From Dromiciops gliroides (lineage: Eukaryota; Chordata; Mammalia; Microbiotheria; Microbiotheriidae), in NCBI RefSeq assembly GCF_019393635.1, contig NC_057863.1, positions 646,140,660-646,204,659 on the forward strand: DNA of 64,000 nt. The letters are read 5' to 3'. Below, in pieces: positions 11,050-22,796 of this stretch. Both the position numbers and the translations under genes were made by a program. The first letter of the stretch is position 1; every line of letters starts with the position of its first letter. The notes beneath the pieces are model-generated. The model saw only the letters and a program-made list of their open reading frames with translations. It had not been told where the DNA came from and made no database searches.

Positions 11050-11855
11050 TATTATGGGAAAGACAGGTATTGTAAAAAATCAAAGGTGTAGTGCTCTGTT
11101 CTGAGTTATCTCTCCAAGTCCACTTCATAGGTTAATCCCCTGGGGCTCAACTACCCCAAGCTCAAGGAACTCTAGTGGGTCTGTATGCCTAAAACTACAG
11201 GTTACAAGTGCCCAGCAAGGTGTGTTCATCTTCGTAGGCAATCATTGTCACAGATAACTCAAAGCAAAAGATATTTCCTGAAACATGAGAGCACCAACAA
11301 TAGAAATAAAACATTCTCCCTATGAATAGGATGGATGGGGGGGCAAGAGGAGGGTGCTCTGCTACCAATATACACAGAAGTTAGTAGGAAAACTGTACCA
11401 TACACATAGAGTATCCTAATAGAGAAACATTTGTAAGGAATAGATATGGTCAAAGTAATACAACTCTGGCACTGCAGCCCGGATACCAGTGAATCTTTTC
11501 TTCTCATGGGTCTTCACACTGTTCTCTTCAGACACCAGCAATTCTCCTGGACTTCCTGGTGCTGCTCCCATTGATATCTCAACTCTACTCTGAGCTCAAC
11601 TTTCCTAGCAAACTTTCTTTGGAGGAGGTATCTCCTGTTGGTTGGATTTGCTTTTCTGCAAGATATGATTGCGATGGATGGGAGAGAGATTTCCCTATTC
11701 CTACTGAACTCTGAAAGAGGCACAAGGAAAAAGACAAGAGCAATTCCCTCTCAAAAGCTGAATTATTCTTTTAGAGATGGTTCTCTTCTCAACTTGTCAG
11801 GAAGGTACCTCTGTCAAATAAATCCTTAAAGAGTGACTATCTAGTTGCGTTAACT
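11050..11855. other. Unassigned stretch
   Basis: About 800 bp with no identified repeat; AATAAATCC near 11818 and AATAAAAC near 11306 could be LTR polyadenylation sites, but no ends were found. Confidence 0.35.
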
Positions 11856-11857
11856 GC

Positions 11858-12008
11858 TTTTTTTTTTTTTTTTGGTGAGGCAATTGGGGTTAAGTGACTT
11901 GCCCACAGTCACACAGCTAGGTTAAGTGTCAAGTGTCTTGATTTTGAACTCAGGTCCTCCTGAATCCAGGGCACAGTGCTCTATCCACTGTACCACCCTA
12001 GCTGCCCC
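11858..12008 (-). mobile_element. Short SINE
   Basis: Type A; small deletion around GTCTTGATTTTGAAC. Confidence 0.9.
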
Positions 12009-12051
12009 TTTTTTCTTTTTCTTCTTTTTTTCTTTTTCCTTTTTTTTTTGT

Positions 12052-12480
12052 TAACTTGCTTTTTAAAAAAATAATAGTTTTGGGTTCCAATTTTATCCTC
12101 TTTCCCTCCCCTCCCTCCCCTCTCCCCTCCCCCGAGGTGGCAAGCAATCCTATATAGGTTATACATGTATGTTTATGTAAAACAGTACCATATTTGTTAT
12201 TTTGTAGAAGAAAACTTGATTAAAGAAAAAATGATAGAAGCGAAAATAGCATGCTCCAGTCTGTTCCATCAATATCAATTCTTTCTTTGTAGGTAGATGT
12301 ATGTTCATCAATATTCCTTTGGATTGTCTTGGATGATTGTATTGTTGAGAATAGCCAAGTCATTCACAGTTTTTCATCAAACAATATTGCTGTCTTTGTG
12401 CTCACTTCACAACACGTCATTTCATACATGTCTTTCCAGGCCTTTCTGAAGTCATCTTGCTTATCATTTCTTATTAGCTT
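12052..12480 (-). mobile_element. L1 3' fragment
   Basis: It shows GGTGGCAAGCAATCCTATAT, TTGGATGATTGTATTGTTGA and CATGTCTTTCCAGGCCTTTC in the same order as the other antisense L1 ends. Confidence 0.7.
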
Positions 12481-12731
12481 GCTTTTTAATGCTAACCAGG
12501 GATGTGGCTGATATTTCAGCCAGCTAATTGCTAGCTTTCCCTATAATTCCATAAAGTTGATGGAAAACTTTAAGTGTGAGCACTTCTTTATTCTTTGTAT
12601 ACAAACTGTGAATGGGCCATTTTAGCTTGGCTCTCTTCACAGTCTGCCAGTAGACTGCTCAGAGGGTGAACCACTCAAGGTCTAACACACTTCATGTTCA
12701 TAATCTGAAAGGGGTACCCTCTTTCCTTTAA

Positions 12732-12847
12732 GCCCAGGGTCACACAGCTAGTAAGTAGTAAGTGTTAAGTGTCTGAGGTAGGATTTGAACTCAGGTACTC
12801 CTGAATCCAGGGCTGGTGCTCTATCCACTGTGCCACCTAGCTGCCCC
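12732..12847 (-). mobile_element. Short SINE, 3' end missing
   Basis: It lacks the tail, but TACCCTCTTTCC flanks it on both sides as a target duplication. Confidence 0.85.
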
Positions 12848-12984
12848 GGCATACCCTCTTTCCAAGGTACAATTGTGACTCCTTCAAGTACGAAAGCCCT
12901 CTTGTCTCTGTTACCTGCCTCTTACATTTAGCAGTCTCACCAGTGGGCTGGAAAGACTAATTCAGGAATCCCCAGATAAGCTTC

Positions 12985-13140
12985 TGGCATCAAAAGAATT
13001 CGGTTTGAAACCCATCTCTGCTGCTTGTTACCTATGTGACTTTGGGTAACTTCATCTAGACTTTTGTTTCCTGATCTAAGAAAAGGAGGGTATCAGATTA
13101 GAGAATTCCTTTGATTCCTTGCAGTATTAGATCTCATGAT
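12985..13140 (+). mobile_element. MIR-type SINE fragment
   Basis: GTTACCTATGTGACTTTGGG and TTTGTTTCCTGATCTAAG. Confidence 0.55.
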
Positions 13141-13189
13141 CTTTGCGACCTCTGAGCTGGTCTCAAGCTCCAAGTGAATATAAACTTTG

Positions 13190-13370
13190 GAGACTTGCTC
13201 TTTGGATGCACCCAGTATCTTTGTATATTTATTTGCTTGTTGTTTCCCCATTAGATTGTAAGTTCCTGGGACTGTCTTTTGCCTCTTTTTGCATCTTTTT
13301 GCATCCCTGGTGCTTAGCACAGTGCCTGACACATAGTAGGTATTTAATAAATGTTAATGAATGATTGATT
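13190..13370 (+). mobile_element. L2 LINE 3' end
   Basis: CCATTAGATTGTAAGTTCCT, CTTAGCACAGTGCCTGACAC and TAGGTATTTAATAAATGTTA. Confidence 0.7.
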
Positions 13371-13622
13371 GAGTTGTTGTTGAGTCATTTCAGTCATGTC
13401 CAACTCTTCATGACCCCATCTTGAAGTTTTCTTGGTGAAGAAGTGGTTTGCCATTTCCTTCTCCAGCTCATTTTACAGATGACAAAACTCAGGCAAACAG
13501 GATTAAGTGATTTGCCCAAGGTTACACAGTTAGTAAGTGTCTGAAGTCAGATTTGAACTCACGAAAATAATTTTGCTGGTTCCAAGCCCAGTGCTCTATA
13601 TATTGTACCACCTATCTGCCCA
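13371..13622 (-). mobile_element. MAR1-type CORE-SINE
   Basis: Nearly full length, from GTTGTTGTTGAGTCATTTCA to CCACCTATCTGCCC. Confidence 0.85.
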
Positions 13623-13826
13623 TTGATTAAGACCGAGGAACAAACATGGGGAGGAGTTCACTCTTTCACCTCCAGAACATTCACCCTGGGGGCCCCACTG
13701 TCCTGAATGCTTCATGCCCCATATTGTTTGCCTGCTACCCATAGTCTGGCTTCAGCCACATTTTCCTTTCCTAGCTATCTTTGTTTGTTGTAGTGCTTAA
13801 TAAATACTTTAAAATTCATTCATTCA

Positions 13827-13968
13827 GGGGCACCTAAGGTGGCACAGTGGATAAAACAGCAGCCCTGAATTCAGGAGGACCTGAGTTCAAATCTGACCTC
13901 AGACACTTGACACTTATTAGCTGTGTGACCCTGGGCAAGGTCACTTAACCCTCATTGCCCTGCAAACA
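13827..13968 (+). mobile_element. Short SINE
   Basis: Type B; target duplication AAATTCATTCATTCA. Confidence 0.9.
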
Positions 13969-13989
13969 AAAATTCATTCATTCATTCAT

Positions 13990-14170
13990 TCATTCATTGT
14001 CTACAAAGTGCTTTCTTTGAAACTACCTGTCAGGTATCACAATTATTCCCATTTTTCTAGACAAGGAAACTAAGGCTTACTGAAGAGGCACAAAACTTGC
14101 CTTTAGTACTCAACTAGTCAGTGTCATTGTTGGAACTGAAATCCAGGTCCTCTGAATTCAAGGCCACCCA
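13990..14170 (-). mobile_element. MIR-type SINE fragment
   Basis: TCTAGACAAGGAAACTAAGG through GAAATCCAGGTCCTCTGAAT. Confidence 0.6.
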
Positions 14171-14880
14171 TTTTTCCATTACTACTCCCACCAGCTGGCT
14201 GGCTCCACTGGGAGCACCTGATCTTCTGCCAACTTGAGCCTGTCCAGTGGTCCTCAGAAGATCCACCTGGCTCTCCTAGACTCCTCTCAGGCACCGTGCC
14301 TACTAGAGTCAGGTTGGGCAGGTGGTTGACTAAGCATCCCTTGAAAGTCTCAGGAGAAGGAGCCAAGGGCTCTAGCTCTAGGGGGTGGGGCCTGGGCCTT
14401 CCCCTGAGCCTCTCTCCCTCTCCACCTCTGCCCCAAGTGTAATATGTTTTTTCTCTTTCATTCTCCCCAGCCTGGTCCCCGGGTGGCAGCATCCTCCACC
14501 TCCCCCCCTCACACGCATACACTATTCTCAGGACTATTTTGCAATAGGACCCTTTGGCTGATGTTGCCCTGTCCCTCTGGGCTACACCTGCTCTTCCTCT
14601 CCCCAGGAAGTTAGTGGGGCCCTCCTGGTCCCAATCACCACTTCTAGGAAGAAGTGATGGGAGGGAGATGGGAGCTATTTTGGTGGCAGTTAGCTAAACC
14701 CAACAAATCAGGGAGATTCCAGAAGGAGATGGCTACACAACATGCAAAAGCAAGAGAGCACAGGAGGAGAAATATCGTAAATGTACAATTTTGGTAAGCC
14801 CCTTGCCATGAGCCAGATCATTAGAAGCTGCAAACCTTAGCTCAATCTGAGAGGCAGCCTGAACTTGGAGCTAGAGTTCT
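14170..14880. other. Unique-looking sequence, no gene seen
   Basis: GC-richer than its surroundings, without recognisable repeats or a convincing exon. A 132-codon minus-strand open frame (about 14124-14522) resembles no family I know. Confidence 0.5.
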
Positions 14881-15010
14881 AGACCTGGTTCTAGAGTTGG
14901 CTTTCTTTTTCAAGCTAGGTGACCTTGGTCAAGTCACATAAATTCTCTGACCTCAGTACCTTCATCTGTCAAATGGGGGGTACCTCCCTTACAGAGGTGG
15001 GGGAGAAGAA
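14880..15010 (+). mobile_element. MIR-type SINE fragment
   Basis: AGGTGACCTTGGTCAAGTCA and TTCATCTGTCAAATGGGG. Confidence 0.6.
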
Positions 15011-15043
15011 AATGCTGTGGGCTGTTTAGAAGTGAGCTGTTAT

Positions 15044-15189
15044 GGGACAGCTAGCTGGTGCAGTGGATAAAGCACTGGCCCTGAATTCAGGAGGACTTGA
15101 GTTCAAATCCAGCCTCAGACACTTGAAACTTACTAGTTGTGTGACCCTGGGCAAGTCACTTAAACCCTCATTGCCCTGCAAAAAAAAAA
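15044..15189 (+). mobile_element. Short SINE
   Basis: Type B; target duplication TGAGCTGTTAT. Confidence 0.92.
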
Positions 15190-15435
15190 TGAGCTGTTAT
15201 TAATGATGGTATTACTAATATTAAGGCTAGGACCTGGACCTGTGATTTCATTGGTATAAGGAATTCCTAGTTAAGGAAATTCCCTCTCCCTGCAGAGGTC
15301 AACCCCCTTTCTCTATCTTATAGTCTTACTGAATTGTCTAGATTGCCACTAAAAGATTTAAATGATTTGTCTGAAGTCACATCACCATTATGGGTCAGGC
15401 AGGACCCAAGGCCAGGTGGTCCTGGCTCCAAGGTG

Positions 15436-15470
<35 letters not shown>
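15436..15470 (+). repeat. (CT)n microsatellite
   Basis: About 16 units. Confidence 0.92.
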
Positions 15471-15471
<1 letters not shown>

Positions 15472-15609
15472 GAAAAGTTTTATTATAACAAATACACTTA
15501 ATAAAATTTGAATCCCCACAAAAACGGGTTGAATATAAATATGTAAATCTCACTCTGTAGCCTAAGTTTTTCACATCTCTGTAATGGATAGCATGTTTCA
15601 CCACCAGTC

Positions 15610-15900
15610 CTCTGGAATGCAGACAGTCATTTTATTGATCATAGTTCATTCAGCTTTTAAAGTAGCCTTTTTTATTTAACAGTGTTCTTATTGTATAAAT
15701 TCTTTCCCTGGTTATATTCATTTCATTTTTAGTCGTTTTATAAGAATCTTCAAATTTGTTCATTTTTATAATATTGATAATTGGGAATAAATTTTTCCGA
15801 TTCTGCTTACTATACTCTGCATTAGTTCAAGTAAGTCTTTCTACTTTAAAAAAAATTATTGATGTTTTCTGTTTTATATATGACCATAGTATCACATTTT
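15610..15900 (-). mobile_element. Degraded L1 3' fragment
   Basis: TTCTGCTTACTATACTCTGC followed by GTTCAAGTAAGTCTTTC resembles the L1 ORF2 end read antisense. It is heavily mutated. Confidence 0.4.
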
Positions 15901-16147
15901 TTGTCCTGTCCCCTTTTTCCTCTCCCAAGAGCCATTCTATAAAACAAATAGTGGTTTGTTTGGTTTTTAGAAAGTAAAAAAAAAAAAAATCAGCCATAAC
16001 TGATCAATAGATTGAGAAAGCCCAAAAACATGTGCAGCAGGTAACATCTGTGGACCTCCTACTGCCACCAAGTTGTAGGTTGGGGGCATCTTCTCCTATC
16101 TTTTCAGTCGAGTGCCACTTGATCTTTATAATTTTGTTATGCTTACA

Positions 16148-16293
16148 TTTTTGGTGGGTGGGGCCGTGAGGGTTAAGTGACTTGCCCAGGGTCACACAGC
16201 TAGTAAGTGTCAAGTGTCTGAGGCCAGATTTGAACTCAGCTCCTCCTGAATCTGGGGGCAGTACTTCATCCACTGCACCACCTAGCTGCCCCC
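16148..16293 (-). mobile_element. Short SINE
   Basis: Type B; imperfect target duplication ATGCTTACATTTTT / ATGCTTTATTTTT. Confidence 0.9.
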
Positions 16294-16453
16294 ATGCTTT
16301 ATTTTTGCTTCTTGGTGGGTCATTGTTATTTCTATACATGTCTAGACATGTCTTTTGGGAATCAGCCTCCTCATTTTTGTATTTCCTAAACTCACATAGT
16401 TTACTGAGCATATTTTTTCTCTCATCTGTGGACCATCAATATATCTTATGCTA

Positions 16454-16600
16454 GGGGCAGCTAGGTGGTGCAGTGGATAGAGCACAGGCCCTGGAGTCAG
16501 GAGTACCTGAGTTCAAATCCGACCTCAGACATTTAACACTTACTAGCTGTGTGACCCCTGGCAAGTCACTTACCCCAATTGCCCTCACCGAAAAAAAAAA
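16454..16600 (+). mobile_element. Short SINE
   Basis: Type A, with a tail that grew into (TA)n at about 16600-16615; ATCTTATGCT / TATTTTATGCTGA flank it. Confidence 0.9.
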
Positions 16601-16803
16601 TATATATATATATATTTTATGCTGACCTTCCCTAGTATGCAGTAGATTGCCTGAATATTTCAAAATAAGATAAATTTCTCCCTGTTCCCAAAGTGAAGTA
16701 CATAACAATACAGGGTGTGTATGTGTGTGGGAGTTCACATGGTGGGGTGTGTTTCAGGGACTGGGTTCCCTTCTGAAGGAAGTTTCCAAAAAAGTGCCTT
16801 CAT

Positions 16804-16953
16804 GGGGCAGCTAGGAGGCACAGTGGATAAAGCACCAGCTCTGGATTCAGGAGGACCTGAATTCAAATCCGGTTTTCAGACACTTGACACTTACTAGCTG
16901 TATGACCCTGGGCAGATCACTTAACCCTCATTGCCCCGCCAAATAAAAAAAAA
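16804..16953 (+). mobile_element. Short SINE
   Basis: Type B; target duplication AGTG(C/T)CTTCAT; next to the SPRY pseudogene. Confidence 0.9.
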
Positions 16954-16974
16954 GTGTCTTCATAATGGTTCCAT

Positions 16975-17610
16975 TCTGGGGTTTCTTTAGCCTTATCTGA
17001 TACTGGGTCAATAGTCAGAATGTTCTCATTCTTGGAGCAGAGGCCAAGGGAAAACATAGGCCAGAGAGGCTCTAAAAAGGAATCAGTGATTGTGTAGATG
17101 TGACAACTAATCTCTACATCATGAAACACTGTGTCTCCTGCCTCATAGTCCATAAAGATCCCTACTTTGTAGAGTTTCCCTCTTAAGGGAATTCTGGTCC
17201 TAGGCATAGTGCAGACTATTTACTTATTTTGTCTTAGACTCAAAAGCCAGTATCCAGTAGAAGAAGGTGGGGAAACTTCTCAGATTCTACTTACAGAGTT
17301 CTTACAAGGACCAACATCCCAAGCAAAACTGTTTCCCACTGTCTTCTCCCAATAACATCTCCCAGACTTGAAGTTCTGAGTTGCTAGAATAGGACCACAT
17401 AGATTGGATCTCTCCACAGTACAATGAGATTTCTTCCCACACCATCTCTTTATAGTTATTACTGCTGATATTAAATGCTTCAATGTTACAAAAACCCATG
17501 ATTTCTTTTATGCGGTTACTCCTTTCACTAAAGCAGATTGCAATCCCTCTGGGGCTCAATCAACAGTTTATGAGTTCCTGTGACTCAGAATTTTATCACT
17601 CTGAGACTCA
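16975..17610 (-). pseudogene. B30.2/SPRY-domain pseudogene (TRIM/butyrophilin type)
   Basis: In one minus-strand frame from about 17483 to 16975 the translation carries SPRY landmarks in order: FKSGRCYWEKTVGNSFAWDV (matching the usual GRHYWEVEVG..WDVGVC), GYWLLSLR (matching GYW.LGLR), PLRGKLYKVGIFMDYEAGD and CHIYTITDSFLEPLWPMFS. Stop codons fall at about 17280 and 17220, with another before the KVGIF block. The PRY part farther upstream is not clear in any frame. A B30.2 domain normally sits in one terminal exon of TRIM or butyrophilin genes, so this may be a retrocopy or a relic of a gene's last exon. No RING, B-box or coiled coil is visible nearby. Confidence 0.75.
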
Positions 17611-17834
17611 TTCCAGTGACAAGCTTCCTCACAGTGAGTTGGGTCCTTGAACAGGGTACATACATACTTAGTCCACTCTTGAAATCTTTCCAGGTTGGTA
17701 AGACCTTCAAGAGACTTTACTTCCATAGTCATTGGGAAATCAGGGCCATCTCTACATCAAGATGAGATATCAGAAGAAGATTCCAAGAGAGGAATCTCAA
17801 AATCAGCCATTGTTAATTATTATAATGAATTATA

Positions 17835-17997
17835 GGGCAGCTAGGTGGCGCAGTGGATAAAGCACCAGCCTTGGATTCAGGAGGACCTGAGTTCAAATCC
17901 AGCCTCAGACACTTGACACTTAACTAGCTGTGTGACCCTGGGCAAGTCACTTAACCTCATTGTCCTTGCAAAAACAAACAAAACAAAACAAAAAAAT
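17835..17997 (+). mobile_element. Short SINE
   Basis: Type B with a CAAAACAAAA tail; target duplication AATGAATTATA. Confidence 0.92.
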
Positions 17998-18629
17998 AAT
18001 GAATTATAAATAATAATCGTTATTATTGTTAGTAGTACCACCTCGTTGTAGCACAAAATGGCTGTCTGTCTGTTCTTGCTGTCTGTCTTTCCTTTTTTAG
18101 CTTGCAGCAGCAGGGTTTGGGTTGAAGGGCTAAGAGATGAACGATGACAGAGCTGCAGGAGAGAAGGGTCAGTGTAGGTGAGGTAGATGTGATGACCAAG
18201 GCAGGTTTCTTCTTCCTGGGGCCAGACCTTGGGTCCACTCACCCTACTCATGGGGGTATGAGCTAGCTTTGATGACAAGCTGAAGACCCTGGAGAAGGAC
18301 AGAACAGGCTAAGCTGAGGGAATCACTAGTCTTAGGAGCTTCTGTCTTCTCTTGAGTCTTCAGGGTTCTGAATCTAGAGTCCTGGAGCAGAGTTGGAACC
18401 AAGGTCCCTCCCTGTTCCAGACGTCCTGTGGCATTGCTGAGCCTTCAGATAAAAACTGGCCCTATTAGAAAAAGGAATAGAACACAGAATGGAGGCTAGG
18501 TTGTACTGTGTACATTCATTGGCTTTCTTGCAGGAGGAATGGCAGCTATAGAGAGCAAAAGAACTCAAAATTTGCATTTTCCAGAACTCATAGGTTCAGA
18601 GTGCTCCTCTATAGCATTTGGGACCTACC
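17998..18629. other. Unassigned stretch
   Basis: No clear gene or repeat. TTGGCTTTCTTGCAGGA near 18520 recurs at about 19238 inside the RTE start, which may hint at an older RTE piece. Confidence 0.35.
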
Positions 18630-18693
18630 AGAGTCTGGGAGAGGTAGAAAGAGAGAAACAGAAAGACAGGGAGACAGAGAGAGACAAAGAGAA

Positions 18694-18724
<31 letters not shown>

Positions 18725-18800
18725 CAGAGAGAGAAACAGAGACAGAGAGAGACAGAGACAGAGAGAGATACAGAGAGACAGAGACAGAGTCAGAGAAAGT
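18630..18800 (+). repeat. (GAGACA)-type purine-rich repeat
   Basis: An irregular AGAGACAGAG array of about 165 bp on the plus strand. Confidence 0.9.
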
Positions 18801-19189
18801 GTATGTAAGGGTGAAGGGAGAGTGTGGGTGTGCACAGATGTTTTATTGTTTAATTGTTTTATTATTAATAGGTGCTATAAATTTACTTTTATTGACTCTA
18901 GGATAAGAACAAAGTACTGTTTGTCATTGAGCATGGTCTGTCCATTGCTGTGGAGTCCACTCTGTTGTCCTGAGGATATATGACTAGGGCTCAGGAAATG
19001 TAGCAAGTTCAGAAAAGAGGCACAATTTGCCAGAGGTGAGGCAGGGGCACAAGCATGGATTCTGATTGGGTGAATGCACATTCATCCATCCCTTCCTTGG
19101 GATCCTTTCCTGTTGACCTCACACAGCATGTTTTTATGCCTTCATTATGCATTTCTCAAGTTTTCTTTTGCTCTGTATTTTATTTGTGT

Positions 19190-21265
19190 TTGTATAGACA
19201 ACATCAAATCCAGTAGACCTGAAAGATGAACGGCTCCTGTTGGCTTTCTTGCAGGAAATAGCAGCCCTGACTGAAACAAGCCTGGCAAATGAAGGCCAGC
19301 TTACTGATGTGAGAGCTGGATACACACTTTTTTCTGGAGTGGTTGCAATGATGTCAGGAGATCCATGAAATTGGAAAGTGCCTTGCCACTATCATCAGTG
19401 AATATGCTCCCACCATGGCAAACCCTGATGAGACCAAAGAAAAATGTAACGAAGTCCTAGAGACCCTCATTGTCAATGTGCCCAAAGGGGATAAGCTTAC
19501 AGTCCTGGGTGACTTTAATATCAGAGGAGGCTCAGACTAACAGACATGGCAGGGAGTCCTTGGGAAGAATGGAGTTGGAAACAGCAATAGCAATAGAAAG
19601 TTACTCCTGAAGACTTGTGCTTCTTATAACCTTTTCATTACCAATACTCTCTTCCATTTACCTAAACATAGTAAAATGTTGTGGATGCACTCTCACAGAT
19701 AGGATATGAGAGTGATGAAGGTGATGTGTAGTACAGAGTGCTCCACTGATCCTAGACTTATCCTCTCCAAGCTAAACATTCACATTCAACAAAAGCTGTG
19801 GCCCCAAGGCAAGACAACTACTAAAAGCCTTAATGTCAACAGAATAGAGCACTTCTCTAAGCAAACAGTTTGTTGTTGGAAGCTGGTTAATGAACATGCT
19901 TTTGCACTTTCCCATTCACCAATTAGTTGAGTGAAGCAGGGCTCTCTGCTTGTTCCCATGCTTTTTTCTTTTCTTTTCTCTTCTCTTCTTTTCTTTTCTT
20001 TTTTTTTTTTTTGTGGGGCAATGAGAGTTAAGTGACTTGCCCAGAGTCACACAGCTAGTAAGTATCAAGTGTCTGAGGCTGTATTTGAACTCAGGTCCTC
20101 CTGAATCCAAGGCCGGTGCTTTATCCACTGCGTCACCTAGCTGCCCCTCCCATGCTTTTTAAAGCATATTTAATGCAATGTTGTCAGATGCTTTCAACAG
20201 GACTGAAAATGGCATGAAGGTCTGCTACCACCCTGACAGTGAATTACTTAACTTTGAAAGGCTACAAGCCAAGACCAAAGTAGAGGGAGAGTTGGTGCAT
20301 GCCTTCCCCCTCTCCCCCAGATGATTGCCAACTCATTGAAGCCTTTGGGACTAAGATGCAACAAAGTATGGATCAATTCTCTGCTGCTTGTGCTAATTTT
20401 GACCTAACAATTAACACCAAGAAAACAGAGGTTCTTCACCAGTCAGCACCACACTATAAATTCGTGGAATTATCAGTTACAGCAAATGGAGAAATTTTGG
20501 ATGCTGTGGATAAGTCCACTGACCTTGTCAATATGCTTTTCAGGGATGTACGCATAATGGATGAGGTTGATGCACACATCACCAGAGCTAGCTCAGTGTT
20601 TTGGAGGCTCCAAAGGAAAGTGTGGGAGAGAAGAGGTATTAGACTGCCTACCAAACAGTTCTACAGAGCCATTGTGCTGACCTCATTGTTGTATGTTTGT
20701 GAAACCTATATAGTCTACCAGGGACATGCCGGGAAATGGAATTGTTTCAAGATCACCTGGCAAAACAAGGTACCAAACTCTGAGGTCATTTCTTCAGCTG
20801 AACTACCAAGCATTCAGTCTTGTAAAGCACAGCTCTGATACCCTGGCCCCGATGTTCAAATGCCAAAAGTACATTTGTCTAAAAAACTATTTCATGGAGA
20901 ACTCACAGAAAAGAAGCGTTTGCATGGAGGTCAGAAGAGGCAATACAGGGACACTCTCAAGGTCTCACTTTGGAATCAATCCATTGTGAAACATGGGAGA
21001 CACTGGCATAGGACCACCCAACATGGCATGACTGCATCAAAGAAGGCACTGTGCTGCATGAGCAAAGCAGAATCACAGTAGCTCAAATGAAACATGAGAC
21101 ACACAAATGGAGAGAGTCCACTCCCAATGTTCTTGTGGACTATCTGTGCCTGACCTGTGGTAGAGCCTGGTCTGATCAGCCACAGTTGGACACATTGCGC
21201 CTTGGCCTTCTCATGTGATTATGTCATTCTGGTTCTCTTCAAGAATGAAGAACAACAACCGTTAT
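19190..21265 (+). mobile_element. Decayed RTE-type non-LTR retrotransposon
   Basis: The 5' part carries endonuclease landmarks in order: EIAALTETSLANEGQLTDVR with AGYTLFSG, then IISEYAPTMANPDETKEKC, KLTVLGDFNIRGG and RLILSKLNIHIQ. At 20310-20700 an open stretch gives the RT C-terminal region: TKKTEVLHQSAP, DEVDAHITRASSVFWRLQRK, WERRGIRLPTKQFYRAIVLT and LLYVCET. A tail domain follows (GELTEKKRLHGGQKRQYRDT, then a CLTCGR motif). Most of the reverse transcriptase core is missing between the endonuclease and 20300. A short SINE sits at 19966-20147. The 3' end, CTTCAAGAATGAAGAACAAC, is like the tail of the SINEs at 21.7-25.1 kb. Confidence 0.85.
19966..20147 (-). mobile_element. Short SINE
   Basis: Type B with a (TTTTC)n tail; target duplication CCCATGCTTTTT; sits inside the RTE remnant. 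Confidence 0.92.
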
Positions 21266-21599
21266 TATTTCTAATAATAGGGGATAAGTTCTAGAACAGT
21301 GATTTCATTGGTATAAAGAACTCCAGATGAGGAAGCTTTCTTTACTAATGCAGGTCAGCCGCTTCCCCGGGACTTAGAGTCCTAGAGAATTTTCTAGAAC
21401 ACTTAAAAGTTAAGTGAGATGCCCATGGGCTCCATCTGCAGGGACTAGGACTTGGGGAGTGGGGCTAGTGAGAGCTTCAGGACAGCATTAAGGGTTTGTG
21501 AACTGGGACCAAGGAGAGCAACAATTGTACCAGGCAAAGGTCCTTGACTAAGCGGAGTAAATAGGGTGAGATTTCAAGGGGAAACCGCAGGTAAGAAGG

Positions 21600-21719
21600 A
21601 TCAGGGTGTGAGAGATGCACCTTGTATGTGCCTAGATTTTAATATGTTGGCTTCCCCATTAGAATGTAAGCCCCTTGAGGTCAGGGACTATTTTTTTCCT
21701 ATCTTTGTTTCCCTAGAAT
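21600..21719 (+). mobile_element. L2 LINE 3' fragment
   Basis: CCCCATTAGAATGTAAGCCC and CCTTGAGGTCAGGGACTATT. Confidence 0.65.
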
Positions 21720-22188
21720 GTGGTGTTCAAAGAGGACTCACCACTCTTGTCCACCTTATTCAACTCTCACCTGTAACTCCAAGAAGCTGGAGCATGCACA
21801 TTGGCCACACCCTGGTAACCTATATAGGGAAACAAGCTAAACCAGGTTGAGGATTTAGCCCAAGTGTGTGGAGACATCCCCTGGTAGAATGAGTGGTTGA
21901 GAACCATTTGTTCCAATGGCCACGAAGGTGGCTAAAGCAAGCTTAGAGCTTGGTCAGACATTGAAGATGCCAAGGTCAACCACTGTATCCTAAGCCATTG
22001 CTGGTCATCCTGACTTTTGTCTTTCCACTGGACTTCAGTGACTCTGGAAGAGAGTGAGGCTGACTGCTTTGTGCACCTCTGCCTCACTTAAATCCAATTT
22101 GTGCACAAATCAAGAAATCATCCATGATGTCATTGGTCTTTTTCAAAAACACAAAGGATAAACAAACAAACAAACAAACAAACAAAAA
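21720..22188 (+). mobile_element. RTE-tailed SINE (long copy)
   Basis: It ends with TGAGGCTGACTGCTTTGTGC, CACTTAAATCCAATT, CATGATGTCATTGGTC and an AACAAAC repeat. Its 3' part is the reverse complement of the two copies at 24.1 and 24.9 kb. It has an unusually long 5' part. Confidence 0.65.
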
Positions 22189-22330
22189 GGGGGCAGCTAG
22201 GTGGCGCAGTGGATAAAGCACCGGCCCTGGAGTCAGGAGGACCTGAGTTCAAATCCAGCCTCAGACACTTGACACTTACTAGCTGTGTGACCCTGGGCAA
22301 GTCACTTCACCCCAATTGCCTCACCAAAAA
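22189..22330 (+). mobile_element. Short SINE
   Basis: Type A end combined with the TTGACACTTAC middle; follows directly on the AACAAAC tail of the RTE-tailed SINE. Confidence 0.92.
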
Positions 22331-22354
22331 CAAACAAAAACACAAACAATAAAC

Positions 22355-22412
22355 AATAGCGCTTAACACACATCTGGCACATCGTAAACACTTAATAAAT
22401 GCTTGCTGATAT
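22355..22412 (+). mobile_element. L2-type tail
   Basis: CATCTGGCACATCGTAAACA and CTTAATAAATGCTTGCTGA. Confidence 0.5.
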
Positions 22413-22495
22413 AACTTGTAATAAATAGCTTTCTGTTAAAAATTATTCCTTTGTTTGATAGCCAGGAGCTAACTTTTAACATTACATGTCAGAAG

Positions 22496-22682
22496 GGGGG
22501 CGGCTAGGTGGCACAGTGGATAAAGCACCGGCCCTGGATTCAGGAGTACCTGAGTTCAAATCCAGCCTCAGACACTTGACACTTATGAGCTGTGTGACCC
22601 TGGGCAAGTCACTTAACCCCCATTGCCCTGCAAAAAACAAACAAACAAACAAAAAACCCCAAAACCAAAACAACCAAAAAAA
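22496..22682 (+). mobile_element. Short SINE
   Basis: Type B with a long CAAACAAAC tail; target duplication CATTACATGTCAGA. Confidence 0.92.
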
Positions 22683-22685
22683 ACC

Positions 22686-22785
22686 CATTACATGTCAGAG
22701 ATGCAAAGGACCTTAGAATGTGAAATGTCACAGCAAAAAGGGTCTTTAGAACATAGCATATCAGTATTGGAAAGTCTCTTTTATA
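22686..22785 (+). repeat. Degenerate 33-bp-unit remnant
   Basis: About three units containing ATGTCAGAGATGCAAAGGAC, then CTTAGAATGTGAAATGTCA and CTTTAGAACATAGCATATCA. Confidence 0.55.
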
Positions 22786-22796
22786 AAGATCATGTA

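Noticed and set aside
18508..18906. Arg/Glu/Asp-rich frame near 18.6 kb
   Set aside because: It is the GAGACA repeat read as protein.
20299..20838. 179-codon open frame as a host gene
   Set aside because: It is the RTE reverse-transcriptase C-terminal region with downstream frame breaks.
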